Source: Gammaproteobacteria bacterium
GTDB lineage: Bacteria > Pseudomonadota > Gammaproteobacteria > Steroidobacterales > Steroidobacteraceae
Length of the DNA: 64,000 bases
Assembly: GCA_017577615.1 (NCBI GenBank)
Contig: PKRE01000001.1
Coordinates: 124,001-188,000 of the forward strand
Reading direction: 5' to 3'
Of the stretch, positions 45,729 to 54,503 are shown in pieces (the stretch's first letter is position 1; each line of letters begins with the position of its first letter). Position numbers and translations under genes: made by a program. The notes under the pieces were generated by a model, which saw nothing but the letters and a program-made list of their open reading frames with translations, was not told the DNA's origin and searched no databases.

Positions 45729-47567
45729 TCAGCCTACACCCTGCAGCGTAAGGAGCTCGTCGGATCGCGACTGTGGCCGAGTGAGCAAATCGTAGAGGCG
45801 CTCGTCCGAGCGCAGTACGAAGCTGTTGCCGGGCTGCCGTTTCGCGACCTGCTTGACCTGCGTGAGCATCTCCGCGATCGCGTCCGCACTCTGCGCGCCG
45901 AAAGTTTCCGAATCGAGCGCAGCAACCGAAAGTGTCAGCAACGGAAAGCGCCGCGCACGACCGTCGCGATCGGCAGCAACGATGCATCCGGCGCTCGCGT
46001 GTTCGGGCGAGTAGAAATTGGATACCGTCGCATTGAAGCGCTCGATCACCCGCAGCACGCGTTCGCGCCAGTCCACAGAGCGCATGACGACCAGGAAATC
46101 GTCGCCTCCGACGTGACCGACGAAATCGAGCCGGGCGGAGAAGATCGACTTGAGCAATCCCGCCAGATGCAGGATCACTTGGTCGCCTTGAGCGAACCCA
46201 TAGACATCGTTGTACGGCTTGAACGCATCGAGATCGAACCATGCAACCACGAAGCGCTTGCGATGTTCGATCAGTCTGTCGATTGCGCCGCGAATCGCGG
46301 CGTTGCCAGGTAGAAGGGTGAGTGGATTCGAGTGCTTGGCGGCTTGAAGCTGTTGCTCGGTGAGCAGTCGCAACAAGTCGATCGTTCGCCCGATCCCGAG
46401 GTAGAGCCCCTCCTTCGTGATGACAAACTCCTCGGTCACACGCAACCGACCCTTCTGGGTCACGAGCCTGCTCGCCTGCTCCAGCCGCAAGCGCGCATCG
46501 ACGAGAAGCGTGGGGCTTTCCATCACGGAGGTCACCGGCTTCTTGTTGTAGACCTCCGGATGCAACGGCTTGGCAAGCACCGAAAAGAGCTGATCGCGCC
46601 GCACGACACCCAATGCGCGCCCGTCGCGCACGATGGGAATCGTGAGCAGCTCCGGGTCGGAGCGGAACAGTTCCGCCACATCCTGCACCCGTAGCTCGGG
46701 TCCTACCGGCGGGACATACACCGCGAGGTGCTCGACAGATACGGTTGTCGGCTCGACACAAGCGCGCTCGAGCGTCTCCAGCTGCTGCAACGCCACCGTC
46801 GGCGTCGCAGCCGGACGGCCGAACAGATGGCCTTGCAATCGATCCATCCCGAGCTCGACGAGCTCGCGACATTCGCGCTCAGTTTCGACTCCCTCGGCAA
46901 TGACGCGACAACCCATAGCGCGACCCATGTCCAGCATGGAGCGCACGAACTCGAGCTTGGTCGGATCGGCGTCGATGCCGCTTACGAAGTAGCAATCGAT
47001 CTTCACGTAGTCGGGACGCAGCTCTGACCAGGTTCTCAGGCCCGACGAGCCTGCCCCGAGATCGTCGATTGCGATGGCGCAGCCAGCCTCACGCAAGCGC
47101 TGCGAGGTCGCGCGCAAGCGGGCATAGTCCTCGAGCAGGCTCTCTTCGGTCAGCTCGATGACGCATCGCTCGGGCGCCATGCCTGCCGCTGCGGCCAAAG
47201 CGAGAAAGCGTGCTGCGAAATCTGGTGCCTCGTAGATCGTATCGGGCGAGACGTTGACGAACAGCTTGCCGGGCGTGCGCGAGCCGACGAAGCGCCTGAA
47301 GGCGTTCTGGATGCAAAGAAAGTCGAGCTCGAGCTTGAGACCGGCACGCCGCGCGGCATCAAACAAGTTCTGCGGCGAGTGCAGCCAACTGTCCGATGGT
47401 CCGCGCGTGAGCGCCTCGAAGCCGCAGACGGCGCGCGAGCGCGGATCGACGATCGGCTGGAACAAGGTGGAAATGCGCCCCGCACGCATGAGCTCCGTGA
47501 GCTCATGAACGGCAGCGTCGAGCCGACGCAAACGCAGAGTTGGCGAGTCAGAGCGCAATTCCAACAT
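45729..47567 (-). CDS. EAL-CBS-GGDEF cyclic-di-GMP signalling protein
   Basis: A 612-residue cytoplasmic protein. The EAL domain (about 30-265) keeps F-E-A-L-T-R, the Asn in F-V-N-V-S-P, E-L-T-E-E-S, A-I-D-D-L-G-A-G, V-K-I-D, E-G-V-E-T and Q-G-H-L-F-G, so phosphodiesterase activity is plausible. Two CBS repeats (about 275-400) may sense a nucleotide. The GGDEF domain (about 430-595) has G-G-D-D-F, still compatible with cyclase activity, but the inhibitory R-x-x-D site is missing its Arg. The start is uncertain: ATG 47567 has a hairpin directly before it and no ribosome site, while ATG 47489 has GGAG four bases upstream. Confidence 0.92.
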   Translation of the reverse strand: MLELRSDSPTLRLRRLDAAVHELTELMRAGRISTLFQPIVDPRSRAVCGFEALTRGPSDSWLHSPQNLFDAARRAGLKLELDFLCIQNAFRRFVGSRTPGKLFVNVSPDTIYEAPDFAARFLALAAAAGMAPERCVIELTEESLLEDYARLRATSQRLREAGCAIAIDDLGAGSSGLRTWSELRPDYVKIDCYFVSGIDADPTKLEFVRSMLDMGRAMGCRVIAEGVETERECRELVELGMDRLQGHLFGRPAATPTVALQQLETLERACVEPTTVSVEHLAVYVPPVGPELRVQDVAELFRSDPELLTIPIVRDGRALGVVRRDQLFSVLAKPLHPEVYNKKPVTSVMESPTLLVDARLRLEQASRLVTQKGRLRVTEEFVITKEGLYLGIGRTIDLLRLLTEQQLQAAKHSNPLTLLPGNAAIRGAIDRLIEHRKRFVVAWFDLDAFKPYNDVYGFAQGDQVILHLAGLLKSIFSARLDFVGHVGGDDFLVVMRSVDWRERVLRVIERFNATVSNFYSPEHASAGCIVAADRDGRARRFPLLTLSVAALDSETFGAQSADAIAEMLTQVKQVAKRQPGNSFVLRSDERLYDLLTRPQSRSDELLTLQGVG

Positions 47568-47568
47568 A

Positions 47569-47591
47569 ACCAGCAGTCATTGACTGCTGGT
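47569..47591 (-). other. 10-bp hairpin immediately before the EAL-CBS-GGDEF ATG
   Basis: ACCAGCAGTC and its exact complement flank a 3-base loop, ending one base before the possible ATG at 47567. It could be the tail of the rho transcript (rho ends about 185 bases upstream), a structure limiting translation, or a sign that the true start is further in. Confidence 0.55.
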
Positions 47592-47776
47592 ACGTTAGTC
47601 CCGGTAGCCGCCCCGATCCGAGAAGTGCTTCGCAGTGCCGAGGTTCAGACTGACAGCGTCGTCAGAGCGTGGCGGACGTGTGACGCAAATCACACCCCAC
47701 GACGGAGCGGCCGTCGCTGGGATGCCGGTTGTGAGCTACGAGCTGGGACCTACGGTCGACGCTTGCAGCCCCATGT

Positions 47777-49225
47777 TTACCGTTTCATTGCCTCGAAGAA
47801 CTCGGCGTTCGTCTTCGTATCCTTCATCTTGTCGATGAGGAACTCGATCGCGGCCAGCTCGTCCATCGGGTGCAGGAGCTTGCGTAGAATCCAGATCTTC
47901 TGCAGCTCCTCTGGAGAGGTGATCAGCTCTTCGCGGCGCGTGCCTGAACGATTGATATTCACGGCCGGAAACACTCGCTTCTCGGCGATGCGACGGTCCA
48001 GGTGGATCTCGCAATTACCGGTGCCCTTGAACTCTTCGTAAATGACGTCGTCCATGCGAGAGCCGGTGTCGATGAGCGCGGTCGCCAGGATCGTCAGCGA
48101 ACCGCCTTCCTCGATATTGCGCGCAGCTCCGAAGAAACGCTTCGGACGCTGCAAAGCATTGGCGTCGACACCGCCCGTGAGCACCTTACCAGAGCTCGGC
48201 ACGACCGTGTTGTAGGCACGTGCCAAGCGCGTAATCGAGTCGAGCAGGATCACGACATCGCGCTTGTGCTCGACCAGGCGCTTCGCCTTCTCGATCACCA
48301 TCTCGGCAACTTGCACGTGTCGGGTTGCCGGCTCATCGAAGGTCGAGGACACGACCTCACCGCGCACCGTGCGCGTCATTTCGGTCACCTCCTCGGGTCG
48401 CTCGTCGATGAGCAGCACGATCAAGTAAATCTCGGGGTGATTCGCGGTAATCGAGCTCGCAATGTTTTGCAGCAGCATCGTCTTACCGGCTTTCGGCGGC
48501 GAGATGATGAGACCGCGCTGTCCCTTGCCGATGGGCGCGACCAGATCGACGATGCGCGCCGTGAGATCCTCGCTCGAGCCGTTGCCGCGCTCGAGCTTGA
48601 TGCGATTCGTCGGATGGAGCGGCGTCAGGTTCTCGAACAGAACCTTGTGCTTGGCGCTTTCCGGCGAATCGAAGTTGATCTCGCCGACCTTGAGCAGCGC
48701 GAAGTAGCGCTCGCCGTCCTTCGGCGGACGAATCAACCCTGAAATCGTGTCGCCAGTGCGCAGGTTGAAACGTCGGATCTGGCTCGGGCTGACGTAGATA
48801 TCGTCCGGACCCGCGAGGTACGAGCTGTCGGCCGAGCGCAGGAAACCAAAGCCGTCCTGCAGGATCTCGAGGACGCCGTCGCCGTAGATGTCCTCACCCG
48901 AACGCGCGTGCGCCTTGAGGATCGAGAAGATGATGTCCTGCTTGCGCGAGCGCGCAAGGTTCTCCAGACCCATCTTCTGCGCGATCTCGACGAGCTCGGA
49001 AACCGGCTTGAGCTTCAGCTCCGTCAGATTCATGGACTGACGTGAAGCGGCCAGCTCGGACGGCGAGATGATGTCTACGTCGTCGGCCTCGATCTCCTCG
49101 GCGGGCAGATCCTCGTGTTGTTGCTGATGACGGTGATTGCCGCGGTTGTTGTCGTTGCCGCGCTGGCGATTACCGCCACCCTTGCCCGGGCGGTTACGGG
49201 CTTGATTGCCAAGATAGCCTCTCAC
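47777..49225 (-). CDS. rho: transcription termination factor Rho
   Basis: A 482-residue hexameric RNA helicase. The conserved part begins M-N-L-T-E-L-K-L-K-P at residue 65 and has the cold-shock RNA-binding domain (D-G-F-G-F-L-R), Walker A P-P-K-A-G-K-T, Walker B V-I-L-L-D-S-I-T-R-L-A-R and the Q-loop V-D-A-N-A-L. Residues 1-64 are an Arg/Gly/Asn/Gln-rich extension absent in E. coli. GTG at 49225 overlaps the trxA stop (GTGA), whereas the internal ATG at 49033 has no ribosome site, so the extension is probably real. trxA-rho linkage matches E. coli. Confidence 0.96.
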   Translation of the reverse strand: MRGYLGNQARNRPGKGGGNRQRGNDNNRGNHRHQQQHEDLPAEEIEADDVDIISPSELAASRQSMNLTELKLKPVSELVEIAQKMGLENLARSRKQDIIFSILKAHARSGEDIYGDGVLEILQDGFGFLRSADSSYLAGPDDIYVSPSQIRRFNLRTGDTISGLIRPPKDGERYFALLKVGEINFDSPESAKHKVLFENLTPLHPTNRIKLERGNGSSEDLTARIVDLVAPIGKGQRGLIISPPKAGKTMLLQNIASSITANHPEIYLIVLLIDERPEEVTEMTRTVRGEVVSSTFDEPATRHVQVAEMVIEKAKRLVEHKRDVVILLDSITRLARAYNTVVPSSGKVLTGGVDANALQRPKRFFGAARNIEEGGSLTILATALIDTGSRMDDVIYEEFKGTGNCEIHLDRRIAEKRVFPAVNINRSGTRREELITSPEELQKIWILRKLLHPMDELAAIEFLIDKMKDTKTNAEFFEAMKR

Positions 49226-49551
49226 AGCTTGCTGTCCAGAAATGCGACCAGGTCAGATTTCCTAAGAGCCCCGACCTTTTGGCCTTCGACCTGACCGTTC
49301 TTAAAAAGCATGAGGGTCGGGATACCCCGCACCGCGAAGCGGGCGGGCGTTTTGGGATTCTCATCGATGTTGAGCTTCGCGACGGTGAGCTTGCCTTGGT
49401 ACTCAGTCGCGATTTCGTCGAGCATCGGCGCGATTGCCCTGCACGGACCGCACCACTCGGCCCAGAAATCCAACAGTACGGGACGGTCTGCCTTGAGGAC
49501 TGCTTCCTCAAAGCTGTCGTCCGTGACGTGGACAATCGTGTCGCTGCTCAC
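49222..49551 (-). CDS. trxA: thioredoxin 1
   Basis: A 109-residue cytoplasmic dithiol protein with the W-A-E-W-C-G-P-C-R active site near residue 33 and the cis-proline G-I-P-T-L-M-L-F. It supplies electrons to ribonucleotide reductase, methionine sulfoxide reductase and DsbD. The start is GTG at 49551 with GGAGGT about eight bases upstream. The last bases overlap the rho start, so the two are translationally coupled. rhlB lies divergently beyond a 416-base gap. Confidence 0.97.
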   Translation of the reverse strand: MSSDTIVHVTDDSFEEAVLKADRPVLLDFWAEWCGPCRAIAPMLDEIATEYQGKLTVAKLNIDENPKTPARFAVRGIPTLMLFKNGQVEGQKVGALRKSDLVAFLDSKL

Positions 49552-49967
49552 CGAAACTACCTCCGTAATGCCTCAATAGCTGCTGCAGCTGTGCTCTGAG
49601 CGATTTGCTTCGTCGATGTGCGAGGAAATGGCTTCGAACTCGTTTGAATCGAGCGGGGAAGAACCGAGTGACTGTTGCGTCTCGGTCGGGCACAATGCCG
49701 GGCGTCAAGCCTCCGTAGCGATTGCCCTGGATAAACCTGTGTTGGGCTGCGCGCGTGCTCGCTGAAAACCAATCGTTGTGCGAAACATTCCCCGACGGGG
49801 GTCTTGTTTACGAGGAGCTTGGTGCCGGTGATCCGGTCGGGGTGGGTGCGGATGAATCCGCTCTGTTGACCGTATTAGAACCGGCCCCATTGTAATTTGC
49901 AAGTCTCCGGATATCGCTTCCAACACACCCATCACGATCACCCTGAAGCCAACACTCGATCCCACGC
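49552..49967. other. divergent intergenic region between trxA and rhlB
   Basis: These 416 bases hold no supported gene; short readings present here have no codon bias or conserved motif. The region should carry the trxA-rho and rhlB promoters. I did not find a convincing -35/-10 pair or a stable hairpin. Confidence 0.55.
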
Positions 49968-51386
49968 ATGGCAGAATCGCATCTGACCGAGCTTTCATTC
50001 TCGAGCCTGCACCTACCCGAGAGTCTGCAGAAGGGCTTGGCGGACGCCAGCTTCGAACGCTGCACGCCCATTCAGGCGCAGACGCTGCCCCACGCGCTAG
50101 CGGGATTGGATGTCGCGGGCCAGGCCCAGACCGGTACCGGGAAAACCGCAGCGTTTCTGGTTGCAATGTTCGCACGGCTCGTTCGTGAGCCGGCGCCGGC
50201 GTCGCGTACTTCGAATGCGCCTCGGGCTTTGATCATCGCTCCAACGCGCGAGCTGGCGGTGCAGATCCATCGCGATGCCGACGTGCTCGGATCTCACACC
50301 GGGCTGTCACTCGGCCTCGCCTTCGGCGGCGTCGATTACGACAAGCAACGGCGCCATCTCGAGCAAGGGGTCGATGTGCTGATCGGCACGCCCGGGCGCA
50401 TCATCGATTTCTTCAAACAACGGGTGATCGACCTCAGATTCGTGCAGGTCCTCGTGCTCGATGAGGCCGATCGGATGTTCGACCTGGGCTTCATCAGCGA
50501 CATCCGTTACATCCTGCGCCGGCTCCCACCGCCCGACAGGCGGCTCAACCTGCTCTTCTCCGCCACCTTGTCGCATCGCGTGCTCGAGCTCGCGTACGAG
50601 CACATGAACGACCCGATCCTCGTACGAGTCGAGCCCGACAAGATGACCGTCGATCGGGTGCAGCAAGTCATCTACTACCCGTCGATGGAAGAAAAGCCGC
50701 GGCTTCTGCTCGCCCTCCTCAGGCAGCTGAATCCGCGTCGCAGCATGGTGTTCGTCAACACACGCCGCACAGCCGAAGAGCTCGAAGAGCTACTGCGCGC
50801 CAACGGGATCAACGCCGAGGCGATCTCAGGCGATGTTCCGCAACGCAAGCGCCTACGACTTCTGCGCGCCTTTCACGAGGGCTCGCTCGCGGTCTTGATC
50901 GGTACCGATGTCGCATCGCGCGGCCTGCACATTCCGGACGTCACCCACGTTTTCAACTACGACCTGCCGCAGGACCCGGAGGACTATGTCCATCGCATCG
51001 GCCGTACTGCAAGGGCGGGCGCCGAGGGCACCGCAATCAGCTTCGGCTGCGAAACATACGTCATGTCACTGCCGGACATCGAAGCGTACATCGGTCGGAA
51101 AATACCCATGATGCCGATTCCGGATCCGCTTCCGGAGCTGGCGCCGCCGCAGCCGCCCGAGCAGCGTCGCCGAGGACGCAGCCGCAAGGACAAGCGCGCG
51201 GCCACACAGCCGCCACCGACGGCGACGAGCGCTCGCGCTCAGCCGAAAGACGCCGTTGAGCAAAGCGCAGCGGCCGCGAGCGGGGAACCAGCCAAACGGC
51301 GGAAACGGCGCAGACGACGCCGTCGATCTCTTGGTGGGGCCGGCAAGAGCGAAACTCAAGTCCCTGGCCCCGGTCCGGAGAGGTGA
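49968..51386 (+). CDS. rhlB: DEAD-box ATP-dependent RNA helicase RhlB
   Basis: A 472-residue helicase. It has the Q motif region (F-E-R-C-T-P-I-Q-A-Q), Walker A A-Q-T-G-T-G-K-T, P-T-R-E-L, T-P-G-R, D-E-A-D, S-A-T, and H-R-I-G-R-T-A-R in the second lobe. The C-terminal 85 residues are proline- then arginine-rich (a run of eight Arg/Lys near 443-452). In E. coli RhlB unwinds RNA for the degradosome, and its gene is divergent from trxA-rho exactly as here. That synteny supports RhlB over other DEAD-box members. Confidence 0.93.
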   Translation: MAESHLTELSFSSLHLPESLQKGLADASFERCTPIQAQTLPHALAGLDVAGQAQTGTGKTAAFLVAMFARLVREPAPASRTSNAPRALIIAPTRELAVQIHRDADVLGSHTGLSLGLAFGGVDYDKQRRHLEQGVDVLIGTPGRIIDFFKQRVIDLRFVQVLVLDEADRMFDLGFISDIRYILRRLPPPDRRLNLLFSATLSHRVLELAYEHMNDPILVRVEPDKMTVDRVQQVIYYPSMEEKPRLLLALLRQLNPRRSMVFVNTRRTAEELEELLRANGINAEAISGDVPQRKRLRLLRAFHEGSLAVLIGTDVASRGLHIPDVTHVFNYDLPQDPEDYVHRIGRTARAGAEGTAISFGCETYVMSLPDIEAYIGRKIPMMPIPDPLPELAPPQPPEQRRRGRSRKDKRAATQPPPTATSARAQPKDAVEQSAAAASGEPAKRRKRRRRRRRSLGGAGKSETQVPGPGPER

Positions 51387-51451
51387 TCGTGCACGATACG
51401 CGTCCGCGGCGAGCTAATCGACGGCGAACGGATGCGTGCAGGGGCGCGTCC

Positions 51452-52159
51452 CTACTCGCCGGTCGTCCACCCGCCTATCAACTCCGCGACGCGGCGCACG
51501 GATGGGAACTCGACCAGCGGTCGCGCCTCCTGCTCCGAATCGGGATGGGACACCGCGAAGATCTGACCGATCCCGAAACGCTGTGCCGCCCGCAGCACCG
51601 CCGGGCTGTCGTCCACGAACAATGCGCGCGACGGCTCGAACTGCAGCCGCTCACGCAACGCCGTCCAGAAGCCCGCATCCTCCTTGGGAAAGCCGAACAT
51701 GTGCGAGCTGATGACGTCGTCGAAATAGCGCAGGAGGCCCGTTTGGGCCGCCTTCACGGCAAGGCTCGCTTGATGAGCGTTCGTGACCAGCGCAGTACGC
51801 AGCCCTCGCGCTCGCAAGAACTGCAGGAACGTCTCAGCGCCTGGCAGGAAACGAACGCGCTCGCGCGCCTCCTGTTTCAGCTCGATGATGTCGAGCGCCA
51901 GCTCCCGCGACCAGTGCTCTAGACAGTACCACTCGAGCCTGCCCCGGCATGCCTCGAACCGAGGTGCCAGCATTTCCTGCGCACGCCGCAGGGAAATGCC
52001 GTATCGGTTGGCATAGCGCAGCGGTACGAGCTCCTGCCAGAAGTAATTATCGAAGCTCAGATCGAGCAGCGTGCCGTCCATGTCGAGCAGCACGATCTCC
52101 ACCTCTTCCCACCGCGGCCTATCCAAGCGATCACCCGCTGACTCAAACTTCAGGACCAA
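51452..52159 (-). CDS. yrfG: HAD-family nucleotidase, YrfG-like
   Basis: A 235-residue haloacid dehalogenase-type phosphatase. The nucleophile motif V-L-L-D-M-D-G-T-L-L-D, the F-D-N-Y-F-W-Q-E-L-V-P block, T-N-A-H, F-G-F-P-K-E-D and F-V-D-D-S follow E. coli YrfG (a GMP/IMP 5'-nucleotidase) closely. The start is uncertain: TTG at 52159 has GAGGAAG eight bases upstream and gives a family-like length, while an in-frame TTG at 52222 would add 21 poorly conserved residues. Convergent with rhlB. Confidence 0.9.
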   Translation of the reverse strand: MVLKFESAGDRLDRPRWEEVEIVLLDMDGTLLDLSFDNYFWQELVPLRYANRYGISLRRAQEMLAPRFEACRGRLEWYCLEHWSRELALDIIELKQEARERVRFLPGAETFLQFLRARGLRTALVTNAHQASLAVKAAQTGLLRYFDDVISSHMFGFPKEDAGFWTALRERLQFEPSRALFVDDSPAVLRAAQRFGIGQIFAVSHPDSEQEARPLVEFPSVRRVAELIGGWTTGE

Positions 52160-52266
52160 CTCTAAGCTTCCTCGTCCACTGCGGCACGACGCGGTCGGAC
52201 CGATTAAGATCGAACTCCACAAGACTGTGCTCGTAGGCCTGACCGGCGATCTCTGACCATCTCGCG

Positions 52267-52782
52267 ATGTTGGATTGGACGACGCTAGCTCTCCTCTGCC
52301 TCGCCGGGGCCGCCGCTTGGTTCTGGCACGACAGTCTGGCGGCTCGCGAGGCCGCCAACGCTGCGGCCGCCGAGGCTTGTGCGCGCCTCGCTTTGCAGTT
52401 TCTGGACGGCACAGTGGCCTTCGCCCGCATCGGGCTCGCTCGCGATGCGAGCGGGCGGCTCACACTGCGGCGCACCTATCACTTCGATTACACGGCCAAC
52501 AGCATCGAGCGGCGCCAAGGATTCGTCGTCGTGGTCGGCCGACGCGTCGAGACCGTCGGCTACACGCCCGATGTGCCGAAGAAGCACCCCGATCCAGTGC
52601 GACCGTCGCCATCCCAAGGGAAGCCGGCTGAGATCATACGACTCGATGAGTGGCGACGTAGCCGACGCAAGGAGCGCTCGCGATCATATACAGCTCTACC
52701 CGACCCGCGCGACAACAAGCCAGAACAGCGCCGCACCGGCGCCGAGAGGACAACCACTCGCGAGCCGGATGGATGCGACTGA
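52267..52782 (+). CDS. DUF3301 domain protein
   Basis: A 171-residue protein with one N-terminal membrane segment (about 5-20), followed by a small domain with C-A-R-L-A-L-Q-F-L-D-G-T-V-A and Y-H-F-D-Y-T-A-N-S-I-E-R-R-Q-G, the pattern of DUF3301, and an arginine-rich disordered tail. Function unknown. In related bacteria it often neighbours a YrfG-like gene, as here (divergent). The stop is followed after 29 bases by the small YdcH-like gene. Confidence 0.8.
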   Translation: MLDWTTLALLCLAGAAAWFWHDSLAAREAANAAAAEACARLALQFLDGTVAFARIGLARDASGRLTLRRTYHFDYTANSIERRQGFVVVVGRRVETVGYTPDVPKKHPDPVRPSPSQGKPAEIIRLDEWRRSRRKERSRSYTALPDPRDNKPEQRRTGAERTTTREPDGCD

Positions 52783-52811
52783 CATAGCGGCTTGCGGTAA
52801 AGTACACATTC

Positions 52812-53036
52812 ATGAGTGATTCGGAAAACAAGGTCGATACTGAGACTTTTCGGCGCCTCGCACGGCTGCGAGAGCTGCGGATCGAGCATCGCGACCTGGA
52901 CGACATCATCAATCGTCTGCAGATGGAGCTGTACGTCGACGAGCTCCAGCTGAGACGCCTGAAAAAACGCAAGCTCATGCTCAAGGATCAGATCGCTCGG
53001 CTGGAAAGCGAGCTGATTCCGGATCTCAACGCGTGA
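52812..53036 (+). CDS. YdcH/DUF465 family small coiled-coil protein
   Basis: A 74-residue protein that is almost entirely charged helix. The pattern L-R-E-L-R-I-E-H-R-D-L-D-D-I-I, then R-L-K-K-R-K-L-M-L-K-D-Q-I, is the DUF465 (YdcH/SlyX-like) signature, expected to form a small coiled-coil homo-oligomer. No function is established. It lies 57 bases before the MscS-type gene, possibly in the same transcript. Confidence 0.85.
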   Translation: MSDSENKVDTETFRRLARLRELRIEHRDLDDIINRLQMELYVDELQLRRLKKRKLMLKDQIARLESELIPDLNA

Positions 53037-53093
53037 GCGCGCACGGCTTGTATGCCTCTCTCGATCCGTTGCAGGCGGCCTAGCCAATGAGTC

Positions 53094-54422
53094 ATGCCCG
53101 ACTTCCTTCGTCAACTCGCTAGCCAGCTCCAGGGACTACTGACGCCGCAGTCGCTGCTGCAGATCACGGCCATCGTGGTGGCGGTGCTGGTCGCGCTGTG
53201 GACGGGCCGTCAACTGCGACGATCGGATCGCGCACAAGCGGCCTTGGCGGAGCAAGGCATCACAGGCAGGCTCACCGAGGCCCTCCTCATCGTCAGCCCG
53301 CACGCCACGGCCACGGTTCTCATCGCCGCGTTCGGCGCCGTCCTACACGCGCTGAAGGCCGAAAGCGGCATCGTCGATCACGCCATCACGCTGGCAGGAC
53401 TCCTGCTGCTCATTCGCATAGGCGTCTACCTCGTGCGACTTTCGCTGGGCGATCGCACGAAGGGCTGGGGAGACACGCTGACATTCATGATTTGGGCCGC
53501 GCTCGCGCTTCACGTGCTCGGGTGGTTCGATCCGCTCGTCGCGGCCCTCGACAGCGTCGGCGTGAAGACTGCCAAGAGCCGCATCACGCTATGGACGGTG
53601 CTGAAGATCCTGTTCACGGTCGGCGCGTTCATCCTCATCGCGGTCTGGATCGCACGATGGGTCGAGCGGCGACTGATGGCCATGCAGGGGCTTGCCCTCA
53701 GCATGCGCATAGGCATCGCCAAGTTTGCGCAGACGTTCTTGATTGCTCTGTCGGTCCTGCTCGGGCTGAATGCGACGGGGCTCGATCTCACCACCCTGAA
53801 TGTTTTGACCGGTGCGATCGGTGTCGGCCTCGGCTTCGGCCTACAGGCGATCGTGGCCAACTTCATAGCCGGTTTCGTGCTGCTGATGGACCGCTCTATC
53901 AAGCCAGGCGACGTCATCAGCTTCACCGGGACCACCGGCACGAGCACTGAGGGCTTCGGATGGGTTCAGGAGCTGCGCGGCAGGTACGTCGTCATCCGCG
54001 ACCGCGACGGCGTCGAGACGCTCGTGCCGAACCACATTCTGATCACCAATCAGGTGATCAACTGGAGCTACACCGATCCCAGAGTGCGTCTGAAGGTGCC
54101 CGTGCGCGTCAGCTACAAGGACGATCCTGAGAAAGCCCTTGCCTTGCTGCTCGAGGCTGCAGACCACAAGCGCATCCTGCGCGACCCGCCGCCGGTCTCG
54201 CGACTGATGGGCTTCAACGATTACGGGTTCGATCTCGAGCTACGATTCTGGATTGCCGATCCGCAGGAAGGCGTCAACAACGTGCGTTCTGACGTCAACC
54301 GCAAGATCTGGCAATTATTCAAGGAACACGGCATCACGATCCCGGTCGCACAGCGCGAAGTGCTGCTGGACATGAAACACTCGCCGGCGCTCGACCACGA
54401 TCCAATAGCGAGGGACGTGTGA
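53094..54422 (+). CDS. MscS-family mechanosensitive ion channel
   Basis: A 442-residue inner-membrane protein with about five to six hydrophobic segments. The pore-lining helix region G-V-G-L-G-F-G-L-Q-A-I-V-A-N-F (near 243-257) is followed by the beta domain (D-R-S-I-K-P-G-D-V-I, and V-P-N-H-I-L-I-T-N-Q-V-I-N-W-S) and a mixed C-terminal domain. Such channels open under membrane tension to release solutes during hypo-osmotic shock. It is larger than E. coli MscS (286) because of extra N-terminal membrane helices. Confidence 0.92.
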   Translation: MPDFLRQLASQLQGLLTPQSLLQITAIVVAVLVALWTGRQLRRSDRAQAALAEQGITGRLTEALLIVSPHATATVLIAAFGAVLHALKAESGIVDHAITLAGLLLLIRIGVYLVRLSLGDRTKGWGDTLTFMIWAALALHVLGWFDPLVAALDSVGVKTAKSRITLWTVLKILFTVGAFILIAVWIARWVERRLMAMQGLALSMRIGIAKFAQTFLIALSVLLGLNATGLDLTTLNVLTGAIGVGLGFGLQAIVANFIAGFVLLMDRSIKPGDVISFTGTTGTSTEGFGWVQELRGRYVVIRDRDGVETLVPNHILITNQVINWSYTDPRVRLKVPVRVSYKDDPEKALALLLEAADHKRILRDPPPVSRLMGFNDYGFDLELRFWIADPQEGVNNVRSDVNRKIWQLFKEHGITIPVAQREVLLDMKHSPALDHDPIARDV

Positions 54423-54503
54423 TAGTGGGCTGTAGACTGTAGCCTGTGGGTTATACAGCAGTGCCCGCCACGCGCGACGCACCGCGACCGCCGCCAGCCC
54501 GAC

